Source of the DNA: Candidatus Aquabacterium excrementipullorum
Lineage (GTDB): Bacteria; Pseudomonadota; Gammaproteobacteria; Burkholderiales; Burkholderiaceae_C
Reading direction: 5' to 3'
Length of the DNA stretch: 64,000 bases
Assembly: GCA_019112875.1 (NCBI GenBank)
Contig: DXIO01000142.1
Location: 43,463 to 107,462 of the forward strand
Part shown: positions 30,312-40,274 of the stretch, one piece after another
Layout: every line of letters starts with the position of its first letter
Position numbering within the stretch: the stretch's first letter is position 1
Program-made: the position numbers and the translations under genes
Notes under the pieces: generated by a model
What the model was told of the DNA's origin: nothing
What the model saw: only the letters and a program-made list of their open reading frames with translations
Databases searched by the model: none

Positions 30312-30980
30312 ATGAAGCACTGGTTCAAGGACAACCGAAACTTCCTGATCTTCGTCATCGGCTTTGGCTTCTTCCGGTTGGCGGTGGCCGACTGGAACCC
30401 GATCCCATCGGGCTCGATGCGGCCCAGCCTGCTGGAAGGCGATGTGGTGCTGGTCAACCGGCTGGCCTATGACTTCAAACTTCCGCTGACGGACGTGTCA
30501 TTGCTGAAGACGGGTGAGCCCGAGCGCGGTGATGTGGTGATCTTCATGTCGCCCAAGGACGGCACGCGCCTGATCAAGCGCCTGGTGGCCGTGCCGGGCG
30601 ATACCGTGGCCATGCGCGCCAACGTGCTGTACATCAATGGCGTGGCGGTGGATTACCGTGCGCCTTCGGTGGTGAGCGAGCCCCTGGGCGAGGGCCGCCA
30701 GACGACGGCAGTTCGATCGACCGAGCTGCTGCCGGGCAGGGCGCATGCGGTGCAGTTCCTGCCCGAGGTGCTGGCCCGGCGTGATTTCGGTCCCACGATC
30801 GTGCCGGCCGACAGCTACTTCTTCCTGGGCGACAACCGGGACAACAGCGCCGATTCGCGCTTCATCGGCGTGGTGCCCCGCCACTTGCTGGTGGGGCGCG
30901 CCCACCATGTGCTGGCGTCGGCCGACATCCAGGGCCACTGGCTGCCCCGCTTCGATCGATTCGGGGCGCGGATCGAGTGA
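30312..30980 (+). CDS. lepB: Signal peptidase I, short form
   Basis: 222-residue type I signal peptidase. The serine nucleophile Ser35 (PSGSM) follows a single N-terminal membrane helix (about 9-26), the general-base Lys89 is in RLIKRLVAVPGD, and the box GDNRDNSADSR is intact. Typical proteobacterial LepB has two N-terminal helices and a longer sequence, so this shorter protein may be a second paralogue beside the usual lepA-lepB-rnc copy, which is not in the window. Its stop codon abuts the stop of the next, converging gene with no spacer. Confidence 0.88.
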   Translation: MKHWFKDNRNFLIFVIGFGFFRLAVADWNPIPSGSMRPSLLEGDVVLVNRLAYDFKLPLTDVSLLKTGEPERGDVVIFMSPKDGTRLIKRLVAVPGDTVAMRANVLYINGVAVDYRAPSVVSEPLGEGRQTTAVRSTELLPGRAHAVQFLPEVLARRDFGPTIVPADSYFFLGDNRDNSADSRFIGVVPRHLLVGRAHHVLASADIQGHWLPRFDRFGARIE

Positions 30981-31595
30981 TCAGTGCTTGATCCGGATGA
31001 AGGTCGAGATGATGTACTTGTCGCCGGATTCGGGCACGTGCCCGCAGTGCATGTAGTTCCAGCCTGCGGGAAAGAGCACGAGGTGCCCGGCCCGGGGCGA
31101 TATCTTCACGCCCTGGTGGAAGAACTCGGTCTCGCCGCCCTTGGCCACGTCGTTGAGGTAGAGCACCATGGCGACCACGCGGTCGCCCGCGCCTTGGCCG
31201 ACCGAATCGGCATGCCAGCGAAAGCGCCCCTCGTTGCGCGGGTACATCTGGATCTTGTAGCCCGTGGCCTGCAGGTTGAACGAGCGCAGGATGGGGCTGC
31301 GTGACAGGTACTCGGCCAGGCAGGCCTGGATGCCCGGATGGATGGCCTGGAAGATGTCCCGCCACGGGCCTTCGTTGAGGATCTCCAGGTCCCAGGAGAT
31401 CTTGGCGTCGTCTTCGTAGAAGGCGTCCTTGGCGGACCCGCCGATCCTGCCGCGCTGCTTGCCCTTGTCCTGGTCGAATCGGTCGACGACGGCGCGGCAC
31501 AGGGCCGGCTCCAGCCCCTGGTAGAGCACGATGAAGTCCTGGTCGAAGAGGATGTCGACCGGTGGTTTGTCGGCGGCGCTTGTCGGCTTGTCCAT
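30981..31595 (-). CDS. 2-oxoglutarate/Fe(II)-dependent oxygenase (prolyl 4-hydroxylase-like)
   Basis: 204 residues with a double-stranded beta-helix oxygenase domain: the HxD pair in FRWHADSVGQG, GGETEF, and the distal His in MHCGHVPESGDKY, whose Lys would contact 2-oxoglutarate. This is the P4Hc pattern. The substrate is unknown. The start MDKPTSAADK (31595) is preferred because a well-formed -10 box (TATACT) lies just 7 nt upstream; longer in-frame starts would lie upstream of the promoter. No Shine-Dalgarno is visible, so the mRNA may be leaderless. Confidence 0.85.
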   Translation of the reverse strand: MDKPTSAADKPPVDILFDQDFIVLYQGLEPALCRAVVDRFDQDKGKQRGRIGGSAKDAFYEDDAKISWDLEILNEGPWRDIFQAIHPGIQACLAEYLSRSPILRSFNLQATGYKIQMYPRNEGRFRWHADSVGQGAGDRVVAMVLYLNDVAKGGETEFFHQGVKISPRAGHLVLFPAGWNYMHCGHVPESGDKYIISTFIRIKH

Positions 31596-31602
31596 GGGCT
31601 GA

Positions 31603-31630
31603 AGTATAGGAACAAGGCCCGACGCGTCAG
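31603..31630 (-). promoter_or_regulatory. Promoter of the oxygenase gene
   Basis: On the minus strand, -35 CTGACG (31630-31625), 16-nt spacer and -10 TATACT (31608-31603). The predicted transcription start falls at or next to the ATG at 31595, implying a leaderless transcript. Confidence 0.5.
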
Positions 31631-31632
31631 AG

Positions 31633-31655
31633 TTGTCCACGAAACCTGTGGACAA
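31633..31655. promoter_or_regulatory. Inverted repeat upstream of the oxygenase promoter
   Basis: Perfect 8-bp arms TTGTCCAC (31633-31640) and GTGGACAA (31648-31655) with a 7-nt spacer, just upstream of the -35 box. This is a likely activator or repressor site. The minus-strand reading TTGTCCACA is one base from a DnaA box. Confidence 0.45.
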
Positions 31656-31680
31656 GTTTGTGAGGAAGCCAAGGACAAGC

Positions 31681-31725
31681 GGCCTTCCCCCTGGGAAGGC
31701 CACTAGGTTGCCTGCAAAACAGGCA
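31681..31725. other. Two adjacent hairpins downstream of the cytochrome gene
   Basis: GGCCTTCCC (31681-31689) with GGGAAGGCC (31693-31701), and TGCCTG (31709-31714) with CAGGCA (31720-31725). They lie between the stop of the di-heme gene and the oxygenase promoter. Without a T-run they may act as 3' stabilisers or weak terminators. Confidence 0.4.
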
Positions 31726-31762
31726 GGTGACACCGGCATGGGCCATTCGGCCCATGAGGCGG

Positions 31763-34621
31763 TCAGCTGTTGTACGCGATGCGCTTGCCGGAACCCGGCG
31801 GCGTGCAGGTGTAGGTCACCTCCTGGCCGGCGGTGATGCCGACGGCGCGCAGGGCGGCATCGGTGCGGCGGCTGCCGTCGTTGGCGACGAAGCTGCTGCT
31901 GGCCACGTCATAGAAGTAGCCGCGTTTGACGCCACCTTCGACCACTTGCGCCACCAGATCACATTCCGTCACCGTGCCGCCCAGTTCCTTCGAGGTGAAG
32001 GCTGTGCGGGCGCGCTGCACCAGCAGGTCGATGCGGGCACCGGCGGCCGCGGCGTTGGCGCTGGAGAGCGTCACCTGCTGGCCGACGATGGGCGCCAGGT
32101 CGCTGTCCATCGCGTGCATGAACTGCTCGACGTCACGGCGGGTGGCATCGGGGTTGAGCAGCGGGAAGCCGGAGTTCAGCGTGGGCTGGAACACGCGCAC
32201 GGTGAAGAAGTGCGCCAGGGTGTCGGCGGTGCCGTCGTGCACGAAACCATAGCCACGGACCTGATCGCCCAAGTGGCCCGTGCCGATGGCGCTGGAGAAG
32301 GGGATGGCGGGCGAACCGAAGCGGCCCACCTTGGCGTACATGTTGCGCAACTGGGGCACCTTGAAGATCTGCGAGATGCCCTCGAAGCTCTGCGCGCCGC
32401 CGGTGCCGTACATGCCCTTGCTGGCATCGACCGTGTGGCAGCCGTTGCAGTTGTTGTTGGGCGTGATCGATTCGCCGTTGACGATGATCTTGAAGCCGTC
32501 GGAGGGGCGGTCGCCGAAGTAGAAATCGGAGCCACGTTTCTGGGCCGCCGTGAGCGAGTTGTCCAGGTTGCGGATCGGGTTGGGCGGCATCATCACGGCG
32601 AGCTGGAAGTCGGCGAAGGCGTCCATCTCGGCTTCGGTCATGTCGCGGGTGTTGCCCAGCAGGCCCGAGAAGGCCACGGCGAAGTTCTTGAACGACAGGC
32701 GCGTGTCCGTGGCCGAGATGCCGAACGCACCGTTGGAGCGGTCGCCGCGCCAGTGCATCGCGCCCGCGTTGACCATGCCGCGCAGGGTCTGGGTGACCAT
32801 GGGGCCCTTCATGGGGTGGAAGTCGGTGGGGTCGTCGCTGCCGTTGATCTTGTTCTGCACGCCGAAGATCACCTTGGCGATGTTGAACTGGATCTTGTCG
32901 GTGAACTTGCCGGGGATGGGGCTCTTGGTGACCACGCCGTTGGGATCGCCCAGGTCCCAGGCGATGTCGTCCATGTCGCCGAAGGTGTGGCACGACGCGC
33001 ACGAGGCCTCGCCGTTGGCCGACGAGCGCTGGGCGTCGTACAGGAAGGGGCGGCCGGCCACGATGCTGGCGGGCTCGGGGTTGGTGAGCACGGCCTTGGC
33101 CACCTCGGTGCGGTTGCTCAGGTTGATGACCTTGATCGCGTTGTCGAAGCGGGTCATCACGTACAGGCGGTTGCGGGCCTCGTCGAGCACCAGGCCGCTG
33201 GGGCCGCCGCCGCTGACGGTGATGTAGTTGCTGCTGGCCGTGCGCGGGTTGAAGGTGTCGGATTCCAGCTCGCCCGTGTTGAACACGCCGATGCGGCTGG
33301 AGCCGAAGGCGGCCACGTACAGGGTGCGGCCATCGCGGCTCACGGTCATGTCCAGCGGCGTGGCCAGGCTGTGGTTCTTGGCGGTGGTGTCGAAGCCCGG
33401 GTCGGTGGCCAGCTTGCTGTAGTCGATGTGCTTGTTGAGGTGGCGCGGCGCCACGTTGCCGTTGGCGATCACGGTGACGCGGGCCAGCGCGATCTTGCCC
33501 TGCACGGTGGAGCCGCCGTAGGCACCGGAGCCCTCGAAGCGCACCATGTTGTTGGATTCGGTGTTGGACACGTACAGCGTGCCCGACACCGGGTTCACGG
33601 CCATGTTGAACAGCACCGTGCCCACGTGCGGGAAGGCGACCTTCTCGGTGAGCTTGTTGGCATCGACCGCGAACACGTCCTTGTCGGGCAGGGTGAACTC
33701 GACGCCGGTGTTCCAGTTGCGGCCGAGCTCGTCTTCCCAGCGCTTCTTGTCGCGGTTGTATTTGACCAAGAGGCCTGTCTTGGGGGCGGGCTTGCCTTCG
33801 GCGTTGGTCTCGGGGCCCAGGCGGCCGCCGGGCATGATCTTGGTCTTGACCAGGCAGGGTGTGTTGACCTTGAAGCCGTCGCAGACCAGTTCTTCGTTGA
33901 TGGAGGACGTCTCGTTGCCCGACTTGAAGGCGGCCACGTAGACGGTGTTGCGGTCCGGGCTCACGGCCAGCGCGCGGGGCGTGTCGGCGAAGAAGCTCAT
34001 GATCTTGAGCGGCACGCCGCCCAGCGTGTTGCCCAGGGCCGTGGGGTTGAACACCCACACGTCGGCGCGGCCGATACCTTCGGTGGTGAGACCCGGATCG
34101 CCAGCGCCGGGCACGCTCTTGAGCGACGGGTCGGTGCGCTGCTGGCCGCGGTGGGCGGTGGTGACGAAGGCGCGGGCTGGCGAGCCCGCGAAGACGATGT
34201 CGCGCGGTTCATCGCCGACCAGCAGGGTGCGCACGACGCGGGGCGCACCGTCCAGGCTGACCACGCTCACGCTGTCCGACAGGTGGTTGACGACCCAGAT
34301 CTCGTTGTCGGTGCGCGCGGCCACGGCCACGGGCTCCAGGCCCACGGGCACGCGGGCGAAGAGCTGCAGACCCGTGGGCGTGATGTTGAAGATGTCGAGC
34401 GTGTTGTTCGGCGTGTTGACAGCGAACAGGCGCGTGCCGTCGGGCGACTGCGCGATCGGGCGCACGTGGCCGCTTTCGAAGGCGATGAAGCCGGGGGCCG
34501 CGGCCTGGGCCGTGCCAGGCGCGGTGCCGCCCATCGCGAGCAGGGCGGCCATGGCCGTGCCGGAGAACAGACGCAGCGCTGCAGACCAGCCGCCTGCGCG
34601 TTGGGGGACGTGGGAAGTCAT
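31763..34621 (-). CDS. Exported beta-propeller/di-heme cytochrome c fusion protein (MauG/CCP-like C-terminus)
   Basis: 952 residues. Signal peptide to about residue 40 (GTAQAAA). Residues about 45-510 hold YVTN/lactonase-type propeller repeats (SPDGTRLFAVNTPNNTLDIF, SPDRNTVYVAAF, SRDGRTLYVAAFGSSRIGVF). Then come two heme c motifs, Cys541-Cys544-His545 (CASCH) and Cys725-Cys728-His729 (CNGCH), with PMVTQTLRGM and MHWRGD between them as in di-heme peroxidase/MauG proteins. Acts in the periplasm; electron partner and substrate unknown. An AGGAG is well placed before the ATG. No other cytochrome gene is adjacent. Confidence 0.85.
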   Translation of the reverse strand: MTSHVPQRAGGWSAALRLFSGTAMAALLAMGGTAPGTAQAAAPGFIAFESGHVRPIAQSPDGTRLFAVNTPNNTLDIFNITPTGLQLFARVPVGLEPVAVAARTDNEIWVVNHLSDSVSVVSLDGAPRVVRTLLVGDEPRDIVFAGSPARAFVTTAHRGQQRTDPSLKSVPGAGDPGLTTEGIGRADVWVFNPTALGNTLGGVPLKIMSFFADTPRALAVSPDRNTVYVAAFKSGNETSSINEELVCDGFKVNTPCLVKTKIMPGGRLGPETNAEGKPAPKTGLLVKYNRDKKRWEDELGRNWNTGVEFTLPDKDVFAVDANKLTEKVAFPHVGTVLFNMAVNPVSGTLYVSNTESNNMVRFEGSGAYGGSTVQGKIALARVTVIANGNVAPRHLNKHIDYSKLATDPGFDTTAKNHSLATPLDMTVSRDGRTLYVAAFGSSRIGVFNTGELESDTFNPRTASSNYITVSGGGPSGLVLDEARNRLYVMTRFDNAIKVINLSNRTEVAKAVLTNPEPASIVAGRPFLYDAQRSSANGEASCASCHTFGDMDDIAWDLGDPNGVVTKSPIPGKFTDKIQFNIAKVIFGVQNKINGSDDPTDFHPMKGPMVTQTLRGMVNAGAMHWRGDRSNGAFGISATDTRLSFKNFAVAFSGLLGNTRDMTEAEMDAFADFQLAVMMPPNPIRNLDNSLTAAQKRGSDFYFGDRPSDGFKIIVNGESITPNNNCNGCHTVDASKGMYGTGGAQSFEGISQIFKVPQLRNMYAKVGRFGSPAIPFSSAIGTGHLGDQVRGYGFVHDGTADTLAHFFTVRVFQPTLNSGFPLLNPDATRRDVEQFMHAMDSDLAPIVGQQVTLSSANAAAAGARIDLLVQRARTAFTSKELGGTVTECDLVAQVVEGGVKRGYFYDVASSSFVANDGSRRTDAALRAVGITAGQEVTYTCTPPGSGKRIAYNS

Positions 34622-34792
34622 GGCGGGTCTCCTCGGACCTTGTTTTGGACAGCGTTTTCAGTAACGGACGCCATTCAATGTAAAGAAGTGTGTTGGCGCC
34701 GGTAAGGCGGGAAGCGCGAGGGCACCGGGGGCCGTTCGCGTCATCCCCCTCAAGTCGAGGAGCGGGAAACTATGTAATGTCCGTTTAATGAT

Positions 34793-34817
34793 GCTCGGGT
34801 CATCCCGAGCCCTCGGG
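34793..34817 (+). promoter_or_regulatory. Overlapping alternative hairpins upstream of the DNA-repair module
   Basis: GCTCGGG (34793-34799) pairs with CCCGAGC (34804-34810) around TCAT; the second arm CCCGAG (34804-34809) can instead pair with CTCGGG (34812-34817). The two folds exclude each other. They lie about 80 bp before the exonuclease start. The remaining 34622-34894 spacer shows no gene. Confidence 0.35.
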
Positions 34818-34894
34818 TGTGAGGCCCGATGCCGTGCGGGCTCTTGTGACGTGCCCAGGCAAGGGAGGCAGGCGAGCGTTAGCATGATCCGCAT

Positions 34895-35929
34895 ATGCCC
34901 CATGAGGACCTTGTCGTCGCGCGGCCCGAAGGCCTGTACTGCCCTGCCGGCGACTTCCACATCGACCCCTGGCGGCCCGTGGCGCGGGCCGTGATCACGC
35001 ACGGCCACTCGGACCACGCGAGGGTGGGCCACGGCCACTACCTGGCCCACCGCGACAGCGGTGGCGTGCTGCGCGCGCGCCTGGGCGAGGTGCGCATGGA
35101 CCTGCTGGACTACGGCGAGGCCATCGTGCACAACGGCGTGCGCATTTCGCTGCACCCGGCCGGGCACGTGCTGGGCTCGGCCCAGGTGCGGCTGGAGCAC
35201 GGCGGGCAGGTGTGGGTGGTGTCGGGCGACTACAAGTTGCAGGACGACGGCACCTGCCCGCCCTTCGAGCCGGTGCGCTGCGACACCTTCATCACCGAAT
35301 CCACCTTCGGGCTGCCCATCTACCGCTGGCCGACGCAGGCCGCGCTGGTGGCCGAGATCGACGCCTGGTGGGCGGCCAATGCGGCGCAGGGGCGCTGTTC
35401 CGTGCTGTTCTGCTATGCCTTCGGCAAGGCGCAGCGGGTGCTGCACGGGGTGGACCCGGCCATCGGGCCGATCGTGGTGCACGGTGCCGTGGAGCCCTTG
35501 AACGAGGCTTATCGAGCGGCTGGTGTGGTGCTGCCACCCACGCACCGTGTGGGCGAGGGCCAGCCCAAGATGGCGCCGCAGGATTTGGGCCGCGCGCTGG
35601 TGCTGGCACCGCCCTCGGCGCAGGGTACGCCCTGGATGCGGCGGTTCGGCAACTATGTCGATGCGTTCGCCAGTGGCTGGATGCAGGTGCGTGGCACGCG
35701 GCGGCGGCGTGGCGTGGACCGGGGTTTCGTGATGTCCGACCACGCGGATTGGATCGGGCTGCAGCAGGCCGTGGGCGCGACCGGCGCGCAGCGCGTGATC
35801 GTGACGCATGGCAACGTGCCGGTGATGGTGCGCTGGCTGTGCGAACAGGGCCTGGATGCACAGGGCTTCCACACAGAATACGGTGACGAGGATGCCGGCG
35901 ACGCACCCCAACAGGAGCCTGCCGCATGA
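34895..35929 (+). CDS. Ligase-associated DNA damage response exonuclease (metallo-beta-lactamase fold)
   Basis: 344-residue nuclease of the metallo-beta-lactamase/beta-CASP (SNM1-like) superfamily. The metal motif HGHSDHA lies near residue 37, His in HPAGHVLGSAQ, Asp in VSGDYKLQ, the beta-CASP part FCYAFGKAQR, and the late VMSDHADW motif. First gene of the four-gene repair module; its stop overlaps the ligase start (ATGA). Family members always travel with the adjacent ligase/helicase pair. Confidence 0.92.
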   Translation: MPHEDLVVARPEGLYCPAGDFHIDPWRPVARAVITHGHSDHARVGHGHYLAHRDSGGVLRARLGEVRMDLLDYGEAIVHNGVRISLHPAGHVLGSAQVRLEHGGQVWVVSGDYKLQDDGTCPPFEPVRCDTFITESTFGLPIYRWPTQAALVAEIDAWWAANAAQGRCSVLFCYAFGKAQRVLHGVDPAIGPIVVHGAVEPLNEAYRAAGVVLPPTHRVGEGQPKMAPQDLGRALVLAPPSAQGTPWMRRFGNYVDAFASGWMQVRGTRRRRGVDRGFVMSDHADWIGLQQAVGATGAQRVIVTHGNVPVMVRWLCEQGLDAQGFHTEYGDEDAGDAPQQEPAA

Positions 35930-37578
35930 AGGCCTTCGCGACCCTGTACCGCGCGCTGGACGCCACCACCTCCAGCCTGGGCAAGCAGGCTGCCCTGCAG
36001 GCCTACCTGGCCCAGGCCACGCCGCGCGATGCGGCCTGGGCCGTGTACTTCCTGGCCGGTGGCAAGCCGCGCCAGATCGTGCCAGTGAAGCTGCTGCGCG
36101 AGCTGGCGCAGCAGGCCGCGGGCCTGCCGGAATGGCTGTTCGTCGAGTGCTACGAGGCCGTGGGCGACCTGGCCGAGACGATCTCGCTGCTGCTGCCTCC
36201 GCCTGATTCGCCGACCGACCTGGGCCTGGCCACCTGGGTGGAAGAACACCTGTTGCCCTTGCGAGGCCAGCCGCCGCAGCTTCAATCCGAGGCCTTGCTG
36301 GCCCAGTGGCGCATGCTGGACGCGGCCGACCGCCTCGTCTACTTCAAGCTGATCACGGGCGCCTTCCGCGTGGGCGTGTCGCGGCTGCAGGTGACGCAGG
36401 CGCTGGCCGCGCACGCGGGGCTGGATGCCAAGCGCGTGGCGCAGCGTCTGATGGGCTACACCCACATCGGCGCACGGCCCCGCGTGGCCGACTTCGAAGC
36501 CTTGGTCGCGCCGGAATCCGACAGCGAGCAGCACCGCGCCACCAGCGGCCAGCCCTATCCCTTCTTCCTGGCGCACCCGTACAACGAACCGCTGGACGCC
36601 ATGCCCGCCTCGCTGGGCGATGTCGACCAATGGCAGATCGAGTGGAAGTGGGATGGCATCCGAGCCCAGGTGGTCCGGCGCGCCGGCCAGGCATGGCTCT
36701 GGTCGCGTGGTGAAGAGCTGGTGAGCGACCGTTTCCCCGAACTGATGGCGATGGCTCAGGCGCTGCCCGACGGCACCGTGGCCGATGGCGAGATCGTGGT
36801 CTGGCTCGAAGGCCGCGTGCAGCCCTTCGCCGAGCTGCAGAAGCGCATCGGCCGCAAGACGTTGTCGGCCAAGCTGCTCAAGGACCTGCCGGTGGTGCTG
36901 CTGGCCTATGACCTGCTGGAGTGGCAGGGGCAAGATCTGCGCAGTCAGCCGCTGGCCGCGCGCCGCGCGCTGCTCGATGAACTGCTCGCCCAGACCAACC
37001 ATCCGCAACTGCTGGACAGCCCGCGCCTGCATGGCACCGATTGGGCCGATTTGGCGCACCAGCGCGAGGCCGCCCGCAGCCTGGGTGTCGAAGGGATGAT
37101 GCTCAAGGCCCGCGATTCGCACTACGGCGTGGGCCGCACCAAGGCCTCGGGCGTGTGGTGGAAGTGGAAGATCGATCCGCTGTCCATCGACGCCGTGCTG
37201 ATCTACGCGCAGCGCGGCCACGGCCGGCGCGCCAGCCTTTACAGCGACTACACCTTCGCCGTGTGGGATGCCGAGCCCGGCGCGCCCGAGCGCAAGCTGG
37301 TGCCTTTCGCCAAGGCCTATTCGGGCTTGAGCGATGCCGAGATGGCGCGCGTGGACGCCATCATCCGCAAGACCACCCTCGAAAGCTTCGGCCCCGTGCG
37401 CAGCGTCAAGCCCACGCTGGTGTTCGAGTTGGGCTTCGAGGGCATCTCGCGCAGCACCCGGCACAAGAGCGGCATCGCCGTGCGCTTTCCGCGCATGCTG
37501 CGCTGGCGCGAGGACAAGCCCGTGGACGAGGCCGATTCGCTGGACAGCTTGCAGGCGCTGCTGCCCACCGCGCCATGA
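35926..37578 (+). CDS. ATP-dependent DNA ligase (ligase-associated DNA damage response type)
   Basis: 550-residue ligase with an N-terminal DNA-binding helical domain, adenylation domain and OB-fold. The nucleotidyl lysine is in WKWDGIRAQ (motif I, about residue 242), motif III DGEIVVW, motif [18 protein letters not shown] and VWWKWK. This bacterial ATP ligase is additional to the replicative NAD-dependent LigA. It overlaps both neighbours by 4 bp, so the four genes are translationally coupled. Confidence 0.95.
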   Translation: MKAFATLYRALDATTSSLGKQAALQAYLAQATPRDAAWAVYFLAGGKPRQIVPVKLLRELAQQAAGLPEWLFVECYEAVGDLAETISLLLPPPDSPTDLGLATWVEEHLLPLRGQPPQLQSEALLAQWRMLDAADRLVYFKLITGAFRVGVSRLQVTQALAAHAGLDAKRVAQRLMGYTHIGARPRVADFEALVAPESDSEQHRATSGQPYPFFLAHPYNEPLDAMPASLGDVDQWQIEWKWDGIRAQVVRRAGQAWLWSRGEELVSDRFPELMAMAQALPDGTVADGEIVVWLEGRVQPFAELQKRIGRKTLSAKLLKDLPVVLLAYDLLEWQGQDLRSQPLAARRALLDELLAQTNHPQLLDSPRLHGTDWADLAHQREAARSLGVEGMMLKARDSHYGVGRTKASGVWWKWKIDPLSIDAVLIYAQRGHGRRASLYSDYTFAVWDAEPGAPERKLVPFAKAYSGLSDAEMARVDAIIRKTTLESFGPVRSVKPTLVFELGFEGISRSTRHKSGIAVRFPRMLRWREDKPVDEADSLDSLQALLPTAP

Positions 37579-40274
37579 GCGGATCGCGCGTGGTGGCGGC
37601 CCGCCTGAAGGCCTGGTTCGAAGCGCGTGGATGGCGGCCCTTCGACTTTCAGCGCGAGGTGTGGCGGGCGGTGGGCGAGGGGCGGTCCGGCCTGCTGCAC
37701 GCCACCACCGGCGCGGGCAAGACCTACGCCGTGTGGCTGGGCGCCCTGCAGGCCTTGATGAAGACGGCCAAGCCATCGCCTGCCAGCAAGGCCGCGCCAT
37801 CGAATCGCAAAGCGGCCGCCGTGGCCGAGCCCTTGACCGTGCTGTGGATCACGCCCATGCGCGCCCTGGCCGCCGACACCGAGCGTGCCCTGCGCAGCGC
37901 GCTCGACGCCGCGCAGGGCGATGGCGGCGTGCGCCCATGGACACTCGGCGCGCGCACGGGCGACACCTCGTCCAGCGAGCGCCAGGCGCAATCACGCCGG
38001 CTGCCCACGGCCTTGGTCACCACGCCCGAGAGCCTGTCGCTGCTGCTGGCCCGCGCCGATGCGCGCGAGGTGCTGGGCCATGTGCGCATGGTGGTGGTCG
38101 ATGAATGGCATGAACTGATGGGCAGCAAGCGCGGCGTGCAGGTGCAACTGGCGCTGGCCCGCCTGCGTGGCTGGAGCGAGGCCTTGAGCGTGTGGGGCAT
38201 GTCGGCCACGCTGGGCAATCTGGATGAAGCGATGCGCACCCTGCTGGGGCCGGTGAAAGGCCTGCTGGTGCAGGGCCAGCAGCCCAAGCAACTGCTGATC
38301 GACACCTTGTTGCCCGCGCAGGCTGAGCGCTTCCCCTGGGCCGGTCACCTGGGCTTGCGCATGCTGCCGCAGGTGGTGGCCGAACTGGAGGGCAGCGCCA
38401 GCTCGCTCGTGTTCACCAACACGCGCTCGCAGGCCGAGGTCTGGTACCAGGCCCTGCTGGAGGCCCGCCCCGATTGGGCTGGCCTGATCGCGTTGCACCA
38501 TGGCTCGCTGGACCATGGTGTGCGCGACTGGGTGGAGCAGGGCCTCAAGGCCGGCCAGCTCAAGGCCGTGGTCTGCACCTCCAGTCTGGACCTGGGCGTG
38601 GACTTCCTGCCCGTGGAGCGCGTGCTGCAGATCGGCTCGCCCAAGGGCGTGGCCCGCCTGCTGCAGCGGGCCGGCCGCTCGGGCCATGCGCCGGGCCGGC
38701 CTTCGCGCATCACGCTGGTGCCCACGCACAGCATGGAGCTGGTCGAGGCCGCCGCCGTGCGCGCGGCCGTGCAGGCCGGCCACATCGAGGCGCGCCACAC
38801 GCCCAGCCAGCCGCTGGACGTGCTGGTGCAGCACCTGGTGACGGTGGCGCTGGGTGGGGGCTTCGAGCCCGCGGCCTTGTACGACGAGGTGCGGCGCACC
38901 GCCGCCTATGCGCACCTGAGCGAAGACAGCTGGCGGTGGTGCCTGGATTTCGTGCGCCAGGGCGGCGCCTCGCTCGCGGCCTACCCCGATTACCACCGCG
39001 TCGTGCCCGATGAACAAGGCCGCTGGCGCGTGCCAGATGCGCGGCTGGCGCGCCGCCACCGCGCCAACATCGGCACCATCGTCAGCGATGCCAGCATGGT
39101 GGTGCAGTTCTGGAGCGGCGGTGGTGGCGCAGGCGGCGCCAAGCTTGGCACGGTGGAGGAGGGCTTCATCGCGCGCATGAAGCCCGGCGACAGCTTCCTG
39201 TTCGCGGGCCGGCTGCTCGAGCTGGTGCGCGTGCACCAGATGACCGCCTATGTGCGCCGCGCCAAAGGCCAGCGCGCCGCCGTGCCGCGCTGGAACGGCG
39301 GGCGCATGCCGCTGTCGACCACGCTGGCCGATGCCATGGTGCAGCAGCTGGCGCTGGCCGATGCCGACCGCTACGAGACCCCGGAGATGCAATGCGCCAA
39401 GCCCCTGCTGGACCTGCAGCACCGCTGGTCGGCGCTGCCCACGCCGGGCACCCTGCTGGCCGAGACCTTGCGCTCGCGCGAAGGCTGGCACCTGTTCCTC
39501 TACCCGTTCGCCGGGCGCCATGTGCACCTGGGCTTGGCCAGCCTGCTGGCCTGGCGCGCGGCCAACCACCGCGCGGGTACCTTCTCGATCGCCGTGAGCG
39601 ATTACGGCTTCGAGTTGCTCAGCGCGACCGAGGTCGATTGGGTGGCGGGCCTGCCCGGGTGGCTCGCATCGCATGACGACACCGACCCGGCGCAGGCGCG
39701 CACGCTGTTGCTGCGCGAAGTGATGGACAGTCTGAACGCCAGCGAACTGGCGCGCAGGCGTTTTCGCGAGATCGCGCGTGTCTCGGGCCTGATTTTCCAA
39801 TCGCACCCTGGCGAGCGTCGCAGCAACAGGCAGCTCCAGGCCTCGTCATCGCTGTTCTACGAGGTGTTCCGCCAGCACGATCCAGGCAATCTGCTGCTGC
39901 GCCAGGCCGAGGCCGAACTGCTGGCCCAGGAACTGGACATCGACCGCCTGGCCGCCAGTCTGGCGCGCATGCGCGCGCAGCAGCTCGTGTGGCGCCATCC
40001 TGAACGCCCCACGCCTTTTGCATTCCCGCTGATGGTCGAGCGGTTCCGCGAGCAACTGTCCAACGAATCGCTGGCCGATCGCATCGCGCGCATGGTGGGC
40101 CAGCTGGAGCGGGCGGCGGGCGGCGTCACGGCGGCGCCAACGCCTGATTCGTCCACGGACGATGCCGATTGGCGACGCGAGGTGGATTTTGCCCAGCAGG
40201 CCGGTGGCGGGCAAGGCAGCGCGCCGGCCAGTTCGCCACGCCCGCGCCGCCCCCGTCGCAGGAGCGCGGCATGA
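37575..40274 (+). CDS. Ligase-associated DEXH-box helicase (Lhr-like)
   Basis: 899-residue SF2 helicase. Motif [11 protein letters not shown] (about residue 42), motif Ia [10 protein letters not shown], motif [13 protein letters not shown] (DEWH), motif III SATLGN, and motif [14 protein letters not shown], followed by the large Lhr-type C-terminal domains and a basic tail ([11 protein letters not shown]). It probably unwinds or remodels DNA at lesions processed by the neighbouring nucleases and ligase. Start ATG at 37575 overlaps the ligase stop. Confidence 0.94.
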   Translation: MSGSRVVAARLKAWFEARGWRPFDFQREVWRAVGEGRSGLLHATTGAGKTYAVWLGALQALMKTAKPSPASKAAPSNRKAAAVAEPLTVLWITPMRALAADTERALRSALDAAQGDGGVRPWTLGARTGDTSSSERQAQSRRLPTALVTTPESLSLLLARADAREVLGHVRMVVVDEWHELMGSKRGVQVQLALARLRGWSEALSVWGMSATLGNLDEAMRTLLGPVKGLLVQGQQPKQLLIDTLLPAQAERFPWAGHLGLRMLPQVVAELEGSASSLVFTNTRSQAEVWYQALLEARPDWAGLIALHHGSLDHGVRDWVEQGLKAGQLKAVVCTSSLDLGVDFLPVERVLQIGSPKGVARLLQRAGRSGHAPGRPSRITLVPTHSMELVEAAAVRAAVQAGHIEARHTPSQPLDVLVQHLVTVALGGGFEPAALYDEVRRTAAYAHLSEDSWRWCLDFVRQGGASLAAYPDYHRVVPDEQGRWRVPDARLARRHRANIGTIVSDASMVVQFWSGGGGAGGAKLGTVEEGFIARMKPGDSFLFAGRLLELVRVHQMTAYVRRAKGQRAAVPRWNGGRMPLSTTLADAMVQQLALADADRYETPEMQCAKPLLDLQHRWSALPTPGTLLAETLRSREGWHLFLYPFAGRHVHLGLASLLAWRAANHRAGTFSIAVSDYGFELLSATEVDWVAGLPGWLASHDDTDPAQARTLLLREVMDSLNASELARRRFREIARVSGLIFQSHPGERRSNRQLQASSSLFYEVFRQHDPGNLLLRQAEAELLAQELDIDRLAASLARMRAQQLVWRHPERPTPFAFPLMVERFREQLSNESLADRIARMVGQLERAAGGVTAAPTPDSSTDDADWRREVDFAQQAGGGQGSAPASSPRPRRPRRRSAA

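Noticed and set aside
31633..31655. Pair of DnaA-box-like sequences as a replication origin
   Set aside because: Only two imperfect boxes, no AT-rich unwinding region, no dnaA, dnaN or parAB nearby; better read as a promoter-proximal inverted repeat.
31727..34705. A 992-codon open frame on the plus strand
   Set aside because: It is antisense to the di-heme propeller gene and its translation is His/Val/Gly-rich without domain motifs; long mirror frames are expected in this GC-rich DNA.
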